This document shows, piece after piece, positions 8,995 through 18,221 of a stretch of 61,268 bases of DNA (position 1 is the stretch's first letter; each line of letters begins with the position of its first letter). The notes beneath the pieces are model-generated. The model was not told the DNA's origin, made no database searches, and was given only the letters and a program-made list of their open reading frames with translations. The stretch is from Alphaproteobacteria bacterium. GTDB taxonomy: Bacteria; Pseudomonadota; Alphaproteobacteria; ATCC43930; CGMCC-115725. The position numbers and the translations under genes were made by a program. The stretch spans positions 1-61,268 of the forward strand of contig JAJPHB010000060.1 in the NCBI GenBank assembly GCA_021325525.1, read 5' to 3'.

Positions 8995-10065
8995 ATGAGC
9001 CGCCGTCGCATGGACAGCGCCGAGGAATTTGCGAGGGCCAAGCCGATCGCCGAGGCCACTTTGGCGGCGATGATGCGTCACCACGTCCCGCCCACCCCCA
9101 GCAACTACATGCTCTGGTACACGCATCTGGCAGGAACCCTGCCGGAGCTGTCGCGCACCATCGAGATCCTGCTCTCGAACCGGCAAGAGTTCACGGCCGA
9201 GCGCAACGACGAGCTGTTCCAGCGCTTCTTCGGCTCCGACGGGCCGCTCACCTCGGTTCAGCACACCGGGGACCGTCTGCAGCAGGTCATGTCCAAGGTC
9301 CTCCAGCAGATCGAGGTCGCGGGCGGCGAGGCGCGCGCCTATGGCAAGACGCTCGACAGCTATACGAGCGAGATCGGCAAGGCGGAGAGCGTCGAACGGC
9401 TGCGCGGCATCGTCAGCGGCCTCGTCAAGGAGACCCAGCGCGTGGCGGCGCGTAACGCGGCTCTCGAGACGCAGCTGACGCAGTCATCGGGCGAGATCTT
9501 CGAGCTTCGGCAGAATCTCGAAGCCGTTCGCCATGAGGCGATGACCGATGCCCTGACGGGGATCGCCAACCGGAAATCCTTCGACGAACGCCTGCGCGGC
9601 GCCGCGCGCGAGGCCATGGAGAGCGGCGAGCCGCTCTCGCTGCTTTTCCTCGATATCGACCATTTCAAGACTTTCAATGACAGCTACGGCCATCAGCTCG
9701 GCGACCAGGTCCTGCGCCTTGTCGCGCGAACCCTGACGGATTGCGTCAAAGGCCGCGACACGACGGCCCGCTATGGCGGCGAGGAATTCGCGATCATCCT
9801 GCCCAATACGCGCCTCGTCGATGCAAAGCGCGTCGCCGAGCAGATCCGCGGCACGATGATGCGCCGCCGCATCGTCGGCAAGAGCACGGGCGAGGATTAC
9901 GGCACGGTCACGCTGTCGATCGGCGTCGGCGCCTTCCGCCCGGGCGAGCCCTTGAGCGAACTGCTGGGGCGGGCCGATGCCGCGCTCTACCTCGCCAAGA
10001 AGACCGGCCGCAACCGCGTCGCCTCGGAGGAGGAGGCCGCGGGCACGGTGAAGGTGCCCGCCTGA
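8995..10065 (+). CDS. Diguanylate cyclase (GGDEF domain)
   Basis: A 356-residue soluble protein that should make cyclic di-GMP from two GTP. Residues 1-130 are an uncharacterised helical region, about 131-180 look like a coiled coil, and the GGDEF domain covers about 181-345. It opens with DALTGIANR and holds the active-site motif GGEEF at 261-265, metal-site FLDIDHFKTFND, and the terminal GRADAALYLAKKTGRN. The inhibitory I-site position (RxxD in most cyclases) reads KGRD, with Lys252 in place of Arg, so product inhibition may be weakened. No transmembrane helix or named sensor domain is visible. The chosen ATG and an ATG 15 bases later are both possible. Confidence 0.9.
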   Translation: MSRRRMDSAEEFARAKPIAEATLAAMMRHHVPPTPSNYMLWYTHLAGTLPELSRTIEILLSNRQEFTAERNDELFQRFFGSDGPLTSVQHTGDRLQQVMSKVLQQIEVAGGEARAYGKTLDSYTSEIGKAESVERLRGIVSGLVKETQRVAARNAALETQLTQSSGEIFELRQNLEAVRHEAMTDALTGIANRKSFDERLRGAAREAMESGEPLSLLFLDIDHFKTFNDSYGHQLGDQVLRLVARTLTDCVKGRDTTARYGGEEFAIILPNTRLVDAKRVAEQIRGTMMRRRIVGKSTGEDYGTVTLSIGVGAFRPGEPLSELLGRADAALYLAKKTGRNRVASEEEAAGTVKVPA

Positions 10066-10068
10066 GGC

Positions 10069-10554
10069 TCAATCATGCTCGGCCGCGAGGCGGCGGAGCG
10101 CCGCCCGGTCGAGGCGGTAAGGCAGCCACTCTTGGCGGTAGGCGAAGCCGAGCCGTTCGTAGAAGCCGCGCGCCGGATTCCAATCGAGCACCGAGAGATC
10201 GAGCCGCGTCCAGCCGCGCCGCACGGCGATTGCCGCGAGGCAGGCGATGAGGCGGCGGCCGACGCCGTACCGCCGCGCCCATTCGGCGACGAAGAGATCT
10301 TCGAGATAGAGGCCGGCGCGACCCTCCCAGGTCGAATAGTTGGGAAAGAAGAGGGCAAACCCCGCGGCGCGGCCATCGACCGCCGCCAGCACCGCCTCGA
10401 AGCGCCGCTCGGTCCCGAAGCCGTCGCGCAGCAAATCCGCCTCGGTCGCGGCCACCGCGTCGGGTTGGCGTTCATAGGCGGCAAGGTCCTTGATGAGGCC
10501 GAGCAGCGCTCCGGCATCGCTCGGCACGGCTTCGCGAATCTCGATTTTGGGCAT
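10069..10554 (-). CDS. GNAT-family N-acetyltransferase (diamine acetyltransferase-like)
   Basis: A 161-residue single GNAT domain that transfers acetyl from acetyl-CoA. It reads IREAVPSDAGALLGLIKDLAAYE at the N-terminus, then FPNYSTWEGRAGLYLEDLFV and the acetyl-CoA loop RRYGVGRRLIACLAAIAV. The closing segment is LSVLDWNPARGFYERLGF. The AYERQPD, NYSTWEGRAGLYLEDLFV and NPARGFYERLG patterns are those of the spermidine/spermine acetyltransferase group, so a small polyamine or amino-acid substrate is likely. The ATG follows GAGG by 6 bases. It lies 45 bases after the permease gene on the same strand and ends 3 bases from the diguanylate cyclase stop. Confidence 0.82.
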   Translation of the reverse strand: MPKIEIREAVPSDAGALLGLIKDLAAYERQPDAVAATEADLLRDGFGTERRFEAVLAAVDGRAAGFALFFPNYSTWEGRAGLYLEDLFVAEWARRYGVGRRLIACLAAIAVRRGWTRLDLSVLDWNPARGFYERLGFAYRQEWLPYRLDRAALRRLAAEHD

Positions 10555-10599
10555 GGGATGCCTCGGATGGAGTTGCCTCGAAGAAAAAAGGGGGGCTGT

Positions 10600-11859
10600 T
10601 TACCAGCTTTCGGGCAGCCAGGGCAGCCAGTCCATGAAAGCGAGCCAGCACACGGCGAAGGCCATGGAGAGCAGGGTCACGGGAATGCCGATCTTGGCGT
10701 GCTCGCGGGCGCTGATGCGGATGCCGAGACTCGCCGCGCGCTCGACGACCATGAGGTTGGTGAGGCTGCCGAAGAGGAGGAGGTTGCCGGCGAGCGTCGA
10801 GAGGAGCGCGAGCCCATAGAGGGCGCCCTTCGGCGGGTTCGGCCAGATCTGCATCAGAAGGATGACCGAGGGCACGTTGCCGATGGTGTTGCTCATGAGA
10901 AGCGTGAGCGGCGTCAGCACCAGCAGCGAATCGGGCAGCAGTCCCCAATCCTGCAAGCTCGAAATGCCGGCCCAGGGTATGCCGGTATCGGCGAGCCCGC
11001 CGGTCACGCCGAAAAGGCAGGCAAAGAGCAGGAGCAGGGGCCAATCAACCGCCGCGATCATCGTGCGGCTGGTGAATTTGCGGTTGGCGAGGAGGAAGCC
11101 GGCGATGACGAGCGCGCCGATTTCGTGCTGCTGCGAGACCATGAAGATGACGAGAAGCGCCACGATCGCGACCAGCCCTTTGATGGTCTGGTTGCGGTCA
11201 TGCGGATGCTTCGGGATCTGCGGAGCCTCGATCGCGGCAAGCGGCGCCGCCACGGTGAGGCGCCGCCGCCAGAAGAGCCAGATGACGAGGAAGACGATGC
11301 CGAGCGTGACCACCGCCGGCACGCCGCAGGCGACGAGGAAGGTCCAGAAGCCGAGATTGCCGATCTCGCCGATGAGGATGTTCTGCGGATTGCCGATGAT
11401 GGTCGCCGCCGAGCCGGCGTTGGTGGCGGCGGCGGCGGCGATGACGAAGGGGCGGGGGTCGAGCCCGCGCTCCTGCACGCCGGCGATGACGAGGGGGATG
11501 AGGGCGAAGACGAGGATATCGTTCGCCAGCACCGCGGCGAGCCCGCCGCACACGATGACGGTGAGGGCCAGCAGCAGGACCGGCGGTCCGCGCCGCTCGG
11601 TGATCCAGCGCGCGCAGAGATCATAGAAACCGGCCGCCGCGAATTGCGCCGAGATGATCATCAGGGCGAAGAGCAGCACCAGGGTCGGCATGTCGATATT
11701 GGCCGCGAGGTCGTCGAGCGTCAGCGCGCCGAGGCCGAGCAGCATCACGATGCCGATGAGCGCGATGCCGGTGCGGTCGACCTGCAGCCACGGCAAGCGA
11801 CCGGCGGCCATGCCGATATAGGTCAGGACGAAGACCAGGATGATGATGGCGGCTTGCAT
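10600..11859 (-). CDS. ArsB/NhaD-type (ion transporter superfamily) permease
   Basis: A 419-residue inner-membrane protein with about eleven to twelve transmembrane helices. It fits the ArsB/CitM/NhaD group of the ion transporter superfamily: the first repeat holds ANDILVFALIPL followed by AAAAATNAGSAATIIGNPQNI, and the second repeat holds LLMSNTIGNVPSVILL and AGNLLLFGSLTNLMVVERA. These paired SNT/GNP-type hairpins form the substrate site. Anion or sodium/proton exchange is possible; arsenite export is not supported, since no ars genes are nearby. The start is the ATG of MQAAIIILVFV. It probably forms an operon with the GNAT gene. Confidence 0.8.
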   Translation of the reverse strand: MQAAIIILVFVLTYIGMAAGRLPWLQVDRTGIALIGIVMLLGLGALTLDDLAANIDMPTLVLLFALMIISAQFAAAGFYDLCARWITERRGPPVLLLALTVIVCGGLAAVLANDILVFALIPLVIAGVQERGLDPRPFVIAAAAATNAGSAATIIGNPQNILIGEIGNLGFWTFLVACGVPAVVTLGIVFLVIWLFWRRRLTVAAPLAAIEAPQIPKHPHDRNQTIKGLVAIVALLVIFMVSQQHEIGALVIAGFLLANRKFTSRTMIAAVDWPLLLLFACLFGVTGGLADTGIPWAGISSLQDWGLLPDSLLVLTPLTLLMSNTIGNVPSVILLMQIWPNPPKGALYGLALLSTLAGNLLLFGSLTNLMVVERAASLGIRISAREHAKIGIPVTLLSMAFAVCWLAFMDWLPWLPESW

Positions 11860-11959
11860 GCGGGAACGAGCGGCGGGACACATCCATAATAAAACGCTTC
11901 GATGAAAGATTCGCCTGCGATTTCAATCGGCCGCCGATGCAGCGAAACGCGCGGTCTCT

Positions 11960-11984
11960 TTCCGCTCCCCGCGGGGGAGAGGAA
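11960..11984. repeat. GC-rich palindromic element (second copy)
   Basis: TTCC-x-CTCCCC and GGGGAG-x-GGAA pair across a 3-base centre with one mismatched position. The base pattern resembles the palindrome at 18-41. It sits in the 202-base gap between the divergent permease and uvrD genes and may act as a bidirectional transcript structure. Confidence 0.35.
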
Positions 11985-12061
11985 TTCTCCGATACGAGGA
12001 AGCCTGCTGCGGCTGGCTGCATGGATGCGCCTGCCGCTCTGCCTTGCTATATAGACCAAAG

Positions 12062-14353
12062 ATGTCCCAGCCCGATCTCTTCCAGGCCGCACCGCCGGCG
12101 CCGCGACCGGACCTGCTCGCATGCCTCAACGAGGCGCAGCGCCGCGCCGTCGAGGCGGTCGACGGCCCCGTGCTCGTCCTTGCCGGCGCCGGCACCGGAA
12201 AGACGCGGGTGCTGACGACGCGCCTTGCCCACATCCTCACGCTCCGCCGCGCCTTTCCGAGCCAGATTCTCGCCGTCACCTTCACCAACAAGGCGGCGCG
12301 CGAGATGCGGGAGCGCCTCGAGGCGATGCTGGGCGGCGCCGCCGACGGACTCTGGCTCGGCACCTTCCACGCGATCGCCGCCCGGATCCTGCGCCGCCAC
12401 GCCGAGCTGCTCGGCCTCAAGCCGAACTTCACCATCCTCGACACCGACGACCAGCTTCGCCTGTTGAAGCAGCTCCTCGATGCTGCCGGCATCGACGAGC
12501 GGCGCTGGCCGGCGCGCGCCGCCGCGGCGATCATCCAGCGCTGGAAGGACCGCGGCTTTGGCCCCGAGAAGGTGCCGCCGTCAGAGGCGCGGGACTTCGC
12601 GAACGGCCGCCTCCTGCCGCTCTACGCCGCCTATCAGGAGCGCCTCCGGACCCTGAACGCCGTCGATTTTGGCGATCTCCTGCTGCACAACCTGACGCTT
12701 TTCTCCGCGGATCACGCCGTGCTCGGCGAGTATCAGCGGCGCTTCCGCTATATCCTCGTCGACGAGTACCAGGACACCAACGTCGCGCAGTATCTGTGGC
12801 TTCGGCTCCTGGCGCAGCTCCACCGCAACCTCTGCTGCGTCGGCGACGACGACCAGTCGATCTATTCCTGGCGCGGCGCCGAGATCGGCAACATCCTGCG
12901 TTTCGAGAAGGACTTCCCCGGCGCCACCATCATCCGCCTGGAGCAGAATTACCGCTCGACGCCCCACATCCTCGCCGCCGCCGGCGCGCTCATCGCCCAC
13001 AACGCCGGGCGCCTCGGCAAGACATTGTGGACGGCCGCCAATGAGGGGGAGAAGGTGCGTCTGCGCGGCGTCTGGGACGCCGATGCCGAGGCCCGCTGGG
13101 TGGGGGACGAGATCGAAGCGCTGCAGCGCCGCGGCGAGGCCCTGGCGGAGATCGCGATTTTGGTGCGCGCCGGCTTCCAGACGCGGGAATTCGAGGAGCG
13201 CTTCATCACCTTGGGCCTGCCCTATCGCGTCCTCGGTGGGCCGCGCTTCTACGAGCGCCAGGAGATCCGCGATGCCCTCGCCTATCTCCGCCTCATCCAC
13301 CAACCGGCCGACGATCTCGCCTTCGAGCGCATCGTCAACACGCCCCGTCGCGGGATCGGCAGCACGACGCTGCAGATGCTGCATGCGCGGGCGCGCGAGG
13401 AAAAAGTCCCGCTCACCGCCGCCGCCGAGCGCCTCGCCTCGGGCGATGCGCTGAAGCCGGCGGCGCGACACGCGCTGGCGCGCTTCCTCGCCGATCTCGA
13501 TCGCTGGCGCCGGCTCGACCTGCCGCATCCGCAATTGGCGCAGCTCGTGCTCGATGAATCGGGCTACACGGCGATGTGGCAGGAGGACAAATCGGCCGAT
13601 GCCCCGGGCCGCCTCGAAAACCTCAAGGAGCTCGTCGCGGCGATGGCCGAGTTCGAGACTCTCGCAGGCTTTCTCGAACATGTCAGCCTCGTCATGGAGG
13701 CGACGGCCGAGTCCGGCGGCGACATGGTCGTGCTGATGACTCTGCACGGCGCCAAGGGGCTCGAATTCGATACCGTTTTCCTTCCGGGCTGGGAGGAAGG
13801 ATTGTTTCCGAGCCAGCGCTCGATGGAGGAAAACGGGCAGGCCGGGCTCGAGGAGGAGCGGCGCCTTGCTTACGTCGGACTGACCCGCGCCCGTCGCCGC
13901 GCGCTCGTCTCCTACGCCGCCAATCGCCGCATCCACGGCAACTGGCAATCGGCGATCCCCTCGCGCTTCATCGGCGAGCTGCCGCCCGAGCATGTCGAGC
14001 TCGTCGCGGAGCCGGGGCTGCAGCCGCGCGTGCACGACCGCATCGGCGGCGACGCGTGGTCGATCGCGCCCGGCCCCGGGCGCGCCGGCTTTCGTACATC
14101 CTTCGGCGAAAGGGCGGTGCCGCGTCCCTATGCCGAGCGCCGCCCGGCGCCGACCGCCGAGGGCCAGGTCCGCGGCGTCCCGGTGCGCGGCGCCGAGCTG
14201 AGGCGTATCGGCGGCTTCAGCCCCGGCGACCGCGTTTTCCACCAGAAATTCGGTTACGGCATCATCGGATTGGTCGAGGACAACAAGCTCACCGTCACCT
14301 TCGAGCATGCGGGCGAGAAGAAGGTGATGGACAGCTTCGTCGAAAAGGCGTGA
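12062..14353 (+). CDS. uvrD: UvrD/PcrA-type DNA helicase
   Basis: A 763-residue superfamily 1A 3'-5' helicase for nucleotide excision and mismatch repair, also able to clear stalled RNA polymerase or RecA. Motifs include the Q motif (LNEAQRRAV), Walker A AGAGTGKT at 41-48, TFTNKAAREM, motif II DEYQDTN, motif III DDQSIYSWRGA, QNYRS, and the late LMTLHGAKGLEFDTVF and EERRLAYVGLTRA. The C-terminus carries the small Tudor-like domain of UvrD/PcrA proteins (KFGYGIIGLVEDNKLTVTFEHAG). I start at ATG 12062; a TTG six codons earlier is less probable. It diverges from the permease gene. Confidence 0.94.
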   Translation: MSQPDLFQAAPPAPRPDLLACLNEAQRRAVEAVDGPVLVLAGAGTGKTRVLTTRLAHILTLRRAFPSQILAVTFTNKAAREMRERLEAMLGGAADGLWLGTFHAIAARILRRHAELLGLKPNFTILDTDDQLRLLKQLLDAAGIDERRWPARAAAAIIQRWKDRGFGPEKVPPSEARDFANGRLLPLYAAYQERLRTLNAVDFGDLLLHNLTLFSADHAVLGEYQRRFRYILVDEYQDTNVAQYLWLRLLAQLHRNLCCVGDDDQSIYSWRGAEIGNILRFEKDFPGATIIRLEQNYRSTPHILAAAGALIAHNAGRLGKTLWTAANEGEKVRLRGVWDADAEARWVGDEIEALQRRGEALAEIAILVRAGFQTREFEERFITLGLPYRVLGGPRFYERQEIRDALAYLRLIHQPADDLAFERIVNTPRRGIGSTTLQMLHARAREEKVPLTAAAERLASGDALKPAARHALARFLADLDRWRRLDLPHPQLAQLVLDESGYTAMWQEDKSADAPGRLENLKELVAAMAEFETLAGFLEHVSLVMEATAESGGDMVVLMTLHGAKGLEFDTVFLPGWEEGLFPSQRSMEENGQAGLEEERRLAYVGLTRARRRALVSYAANRRIHGNWQSAIPSRFIGELPPEHVELVAEPGLQPRVHDRIGGDAWSIAPGPGRAGFRTSFGERAVPRPYAERRPAPTAEGQVRGVPVRGAELRRIGGFSPGDRVFHQKFGYGIIGLVEDNKLTVTFEHAGEKKVMDSFVEKA

Positions 14354-14399
14354 GGCTCGCGCGGGCCGGCAAGCCGGCACCAGAAGAGGAGCAGCAGCG

Positions 14400-15485
14400 A
14401 TGCCGGTAGCGCAGCATTTTTCCACCAGCTATGCCGAGGCGCGGCGCAAGTTTGGCGACGCAGCCGCCGCGGCCGGGGCGAAGCTCGCGGAATACCGCAG
14501 CCCGAGCAAAGGCCCCGGCGGCGAGGCGCTGGCGACCGATGTGGCGCGACTGGGCCCCGAGGGGGCCGAGCGCGTCCTGATCACCCTCTCGGCGACGCAT
14601 GGCGCCGAGGGTTTTTGCGGATCCGGCATTCAGATCGCGAGCCTCGCCGCCGGCTTCGGCCGGCAACTCCCGGCAGGCACCGCGGTTCTGATCGTACACG
14701 CGATCAACCCCTACGGCTTCGCCTGGATCCGGCGAGTCACCGAGGAGAACGTCGATCTCAACCGGAATTTCGTCGACCACACAAAGCCGTTGCCGCGCAA
14801 TGATGCCTATGACGAGCTCGCGGACGCCATTTGTCCCGCCGAATGGACCGACGCCGCCCTCGCTGCCTCGCGGGCACGCTTTGCCGCCTTCACGGCGGCG
14901 CACGGCGCGGCCGCGCTGCAAAAAGCCATCAGCGGCGGCCAATACAGTCACCCGGACGGCGTCTTCTACGGGGGCGCCCGGCCGGTCTGGGCGCGGCAGA
15001 CGCTGGAGCGCATCGTGGGCGAGCAGCTGACGGGGGCGCGGCGCGTCGGCCTCATCGACTACCACACCGGCCTCGGCCCCTATGGGCATGGCGAGCAGAT
15101 CGTCCTCCATCCCGGCGGTTCGGCGGCCTATCGCCGCGCCGAGCAATGGTTCGGCACGATCACCAATCCTGCCCTCGGCACCTCGACATCGGCCGAGCTC
15201 CAAGGGGACAACCTCCAGGGCCTCGCGGCGATTTTCGCCCGGCGCGGCATCGAATTCACCGGCATGGCGCTGGAATACGGCACGCTCAGCCTCAATGAGG
15301 TGCTGGATGCGGTGCGTGCCGACAATTGGCTGCACCATCACGGCGACCTCGCCAGCGCCAAGGGCAAGCGCCTCAAGGCGCAGATCCGCGATGCCTTCTA
15401 CTGCGACAAGGACGACTGGAAGGAGATGCTGGTCGAGCAAGGAATGCGGGCGCAGCAGGGCGCGCTCGCGGGCCTCGCGGGTTAG
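14400..15485 (+). CDS. DUF2817 / M14-like zinc peptidase-like protein
   Basis: A 361-residue protein of the DUF2817 family, which is distantly related to M14 carboxypeptidases. It shows a candidate metal motif THGAEGFCGS near 75, followed by NPYGFAWIRRVTEENVDLNRNF (an Arg and Asn-Arg pair typical of M14-type substrate pockets), then DYHTGLGPYGHGE with a candidate third ligand, and ALEYGTLS near the C-terminus with a candidate catalytic Glu. No signal peptide is seen. The substrate is unknown. It follows uvrD by 46 bases; GAGGAG lies about 9 bases before the ATG. Confidence 0.78.
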   Translation: MPVAQHFSTSYAEARRKFGDAAAAAGAKLAEYRSPSKGPGGEALATDVARLGPEGAERVLITLSATHGAEGFCGSGIQIASLAAGFGRQLPAGTAVLIVHAINPYGFAWIRRVTEENVDLNRNFVDHTKPLPRNDAYDELADAICPAEWTDAALAASRARFAAFTAAHGAAALQKAISGGQYSHPDGVFYGGARPVWARQTLERIVGEQLTGARRVGLIDYHTGLGPYGHGEQIVLHPGGSAAYRRAEQWFGTITNPALGTSTSAELQGDNLQGLAAIFARRGIEFTGMALEYGTLSLNEVLDAVRADNWLHHHGDLASAKGKRLKAQIRDAFYCDKDDWKEMLVEQGMRAQQGALAGLAG

Positions 15486-15489
15486 GGCC

Positions 15490-16542
15490 TCACCCGGCCG
15501 ATTGCCGCGCCAGAAGCTCGACGCCGCGGAGGTCGGGGCTCTTCGCCGTCATGCCCGCCGGTTTCCAGCGCAGGGCCAGCTTCTCGACGCCGTGCCATGA
15601 AAGGAAAGCGAGAACGAAAGAGAGGGCGAGGCCAAGGGTGAAGACGCTCCACCAGGTGGCGGCCGGGCCGAGCGCGTAGGCGACGCATTGCTCGGCGGGC
15701 CAGCCGTAGATATAGAGCCCATAAGAGAGGTCGCCGAAGCGTGCGGCGTCGGGGAGGCGCAGCCGCGGATGCGTGCCGAGATAGATCGTGAGGTAGCCGC
15801 CCAAGACCGGGAACGCCTGGAGGAAGCCGCCGAAGCGGACGGTGGCGGCAAGGCCGAGGAACGCCGCCAGCGCGAGGGCGCCGGATAGGCGGTGGCGTCC
15901 CGTCACATAATGAAGGACCATTCCGGCCGCGAAGACGGGAAGCAGCCAGCCGAAGCCGCCGAGGAGGTCGAGCGTGCTGGTCAAAAGACCGCCGAGGAAC
16001 AGCAGCATCGCGATCCGGCCGTTCAGCAGCCGCGCGAGGCCGAGCGCCAGCACCATCAGATAGCACTGGAACTCAATCGGCAGGGTCCAGAGCGTCCCGT
16101 TCACGACAGTGCCCGCGGGCGTCATCGAGAAGAGGACGCCGGGCAGCGCCTCGTCATTGCTCTTCAGCAGCAGGTTGTCGGCAAGAAAATGCCAGGTCTT
16201 GGGCGCGGCGAAATAGTCGCGGAGCGGCAGGGTCGTCATCGCCGGTCCGAGCAGAAAGGTGCAGATGAGGATGCAGATGATGAGGCCCGGGAAGATGCGC
16301 AGCGATCGTGCGGCGAGATAGCGTCCGGGCGAGGGCCGCGTCTCGAAGCTCCGCGTCACGAGGAAGCCCGAGACGATGAAGAAGATGAAGACGCCGGCAA
16401 GGCCGATGATCGTCTGGTTACCGGTCAGGATGACGAAGGGTTCGCGCGCCTGCGTCCCTTCGGCGATGAGGTAGGAATGCGAGAAGATGACCGAGACGGC
16501 GGCGGCAAGGCGCAGGAAATCGAAATTGGGATACCGCCCCAC
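15490..16542 (-). CDS. Acyltransferase 3 family membrane protein
   Basis: A 350-residue inner-membrane acyltransferase of the type that O-acetylates surface polysaccharide or lipid-linked sugars. It opens NFDFLRLAAAVSVIFSHSYLI with the catalytic His of the family in the first helix, followed by FIFFIVSGFLVTRSFE, the RSLRIFPGL segment and about ten transmembrane helices. The best start is a GTG; the frame is open further upstream, but that stretch has no methionine and no family similarity. The C-terminus is Arg-rich and soluble. No polysaccharide cluster is adjacent, so its acceptor is unknown. It converges on the DUF2817 gene with a 4-base gap. Confidence 0.85.
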   Translation of the reverse strand: MGRYPNFDFLRLAAAVSVIFSHSYLIAEGTQAREPFVILTGNQTIIGLAGVFIFFIVSGFLVTRSFETRPSPGRYLAARSLRIFPGLIICILICTFLLGPAMTTLPLRDYFAAPKTWHFLADNLLLKSNDEALPGVLFSMTPAGTVVNGTLWTLPIEFQCYLMVLALGLARLLNGRIAMLLFLGGLLTSTLDLLGGFGWLLPVFAAGMVLHYVTGRHRLSGALALAAFLGLAATVRFGGFLQAFPVLGGYLTIYLGTHPRLRLPDAARFGDLSYGLYIYGWPAEQCVAYALGPAATWWSVFTLGLALSFVLAFLSWHGVEKLALRWKPAGMTAKSPDLRGVELLARQSAG

Positions 16543-16668
16543 CGTCGCTCTCCGCCGCGCTGACCTCGCCCGTTGCGGTCTCCGACCCAGGGCCTTTATC
16601 GTGCGGCCAACGCGGCGGGAGCCTGCACGTTCCGCCGCAGCTTTTGCGAGAGCGAGGACGCATCGCCC

Positions 16669-17595
16669 TTGAGCCGAAAGCCGAGCATCGAAGCCGCCGT
16701 GCCGGCGCTCTGGCGGCTGTGCGCCACCCTCAGGGACGAGCGCGGGGCGGCGGCCGTCACCGCCGCCTTCGAGACCTGCGCCAATGCGGTGAGCGCCTTC
16801 GAGACGGCGCCGGGCGGCGCCTGGCGAGTCGAAGCCTTCGCCGAGGCGGAGCCCGATCGCGCGAACCTTGCCGGGGCGGCCGCGGTCGCGGCTGTCGCCT
16901 TCGGCGCGACGGACGATGATCTCCTGGCTGGGCTTACCGTCGAGAGCCTTCCTCCCCGAGACTGGCTCGGCGAGAACCGCCTCAGCTTTCCGCCGCTCCG
17001 CATCGGCCGCTTTTTCGTCTACGGCTCGCATATCGGCGCGGTGCCGCCGGCCGGCAGCCTGGCGCTCCGCATCGATGCGGCGACGGCCTTCGGCACCGGC
17101 GAGCATGCGACGACGCGCGGCTGCCTTCTCGCGCTGATCGAGCTGGCGCGGCGCCGGCCTATCGGCCGCACGCTCGATATGGGGACGGGGACCGGCATCC
17201 TCGCCATGGCCGCGGCGCGGCTGTGGCACCGCCCGGTGCTGGCTTGCGATATCGATGCCGGCGCCGTCGCGGTCGCGGGCGCCAATCTGCGCGCCAACGG
17301 CCTCGCGCGGCAGGTCAGGCTATACCGCAGCCACGGCTATCGGCATCCGGCTGTGCGGCAAGGGCGGCCCTTCGATCTCGTCCTCGCCAACATCCTCGCC
17401 CGCCCCCTCGCGCGCATGGCAGCAGCGCTGGCGCGCCATCTCGCCGAGGACGGCGTCGCGGTCCTCTCGGGATTGCTCGACCGCCAGGTGCCGTTCGTGC
17501 TGGCGGCGCACCGGGCGCACGGGCTCGTCCTGCGCCGGCGGATCGCCGTCGAGGGCTGGACGACGCTGGTGCTGGGTCGGGGAAGATGCCGCTAA
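16669..17595 (+). CDS. prmA: Ribosomal protein L11 methyltransferase PrmA
   Basis: This enzyme trimethylates ribosomal protein L11 using S-adenosylmethionine. The N-terminal half is the substrate-recognition domain. The C-terminal Rossmann methyltransferase domain has AFGTGEHATTRGCL, then motif I LDMGTGTGILAMAA, DIDAGAVAVAGANLRANG, and the active-site-like motif FDLVLANILARPL. I start at a TTG (16669), with AGGAC 9 bases before it, which gives 308 residues, close to the family size. Another TTG at 16573 is possible. The stop codon overlaps that of the convergent DUF1127 gene. Confidence 0.88.
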   Translation: MSRKPSIEAAVPALWRLCATLRDERGAAAVTAAFETCANAVSAFETAPGGAWRVEAFAEAEPDRANLAGAAAVAAVAFGATDDDLLAGLTVESLPPRDWLGENRLSFPPLRIGRFFVYGSHIGAVPPAGSLALRIDAATAFGTGEHATTRGCLLALIELARRRPIGRTLDMGTGTGILAMAAARLWHRPVLACDIDAGAVAVAGANLRANGLARQVRLYRSHGYRHPAVRQGRPFDLVLANILARPLARMAAALARHLAEDGVAVLSGLLDRQVPFVLAAHRAHGLVLRRRIAVEGWTTLVLGRGRCR

Positions 17596-17906
17596 GCGGC
17601 GCGGCGTGGCCGGTCGTTGCTGTTGACGGGCTCGGCGGAGCGCGGGCCAGTGCTCGCCGGTTCAAGCCGAAGCTGCGGCGCCGCCAGCGCCTGTTCGATC
17701 TCGCTGCGGCGCAGCCCGATATCCGCGAGCTGCCGGTCATCGAGCGCCATCAGCTCGATATAGGCGCGCCGCGTTTCACGGGCATCGCGGAGCGGCTTCA
17801 GGACGAAGCGGTCCAGAAGATCGAGGACGGCGCCAAGGCCGGGAACGAGGCTGGCTGGGCTCTCCGGGAGCCGTGCCGCCGAGCGTTGGGCGAAATCGGG
17901 CGACAT
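17592..17906 (-). CDS. DUF1127 small protein, copy 1
   Basis: A 104-residue protein carrying the Arg-rich DUF1127 helix near residues 40-75 (RRAYIELMALDDRQLADIGLRRSEIEQAL). Short DUF1127 proteins are widespread in alphaproteobacteria, where some affect RNA turnover, phosphate or stress physiology. The C-terminus NSNDRPRRAA resembles the end of the second copy (NSNDARRAA), so the two are paralogues. AAAGGA precedes the ATG. A palindrome centred at 18001 lies 95 bases upstream of the start codon and resembles those upstream of two other genes in the window. Confidence 0.82.
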   Translation of the reverse strand: MSPDFAQRSAARLPESPASLVPGLGAVLDLLDRFVLKPLRDARETRRAYIELMALDDRQLADIGLRRSEIEQALAAPQLRLEPASTGPRSAEPVNSNDRPRRAA

Positions 17907-17991
17907 GTGCTGATCCTTTCTCGTCGCTGCATTCCCGCGCTGAACCGCGCGCCGCAGGAGATAAGAGGTTCCGTTGCGCCTTCGAGGAGAA

Positions 17992-18010
17992 ATTGTTGCA
18001 GTGCAGCAAT
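17992..18010. promoter_or_regulatory. Palindromic operator-like site A
   Basis: ATTGTTGCAGTGCAGCAAT is a 19-base palindrome with one mismatch, extendable by one base on each side. Its core TGC-AGT-GCA is centred at 18001, 95 bases upstream of the DUF1127 copy 1 start. It matches the site at 20967-20985 in 15 of 19 positions. The 315-base gap 17907-18221 shows nothing else I can name. Confidence 0.6.
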
Positions 18011-18221
18011 TCCTCCGGCGCATGGAATAGGCGAGGAGAGGAGCACTGCGGCTCGATGGGGCCGAGCCGTCGAACGAACCGGCCCGGGCTAACGCGGGAG
18101 TGGTCCGAACGGGCGGAGCAGGCGCCCCCCGGCCGGAGCTCCGGTCGAGATTACGCCGCCCTGCGCCGTCCGGTCCGAACGCCGGCGCGCGGTCGCTTCA
18201 CGAAGAGTTTAGGGCCGGCGA

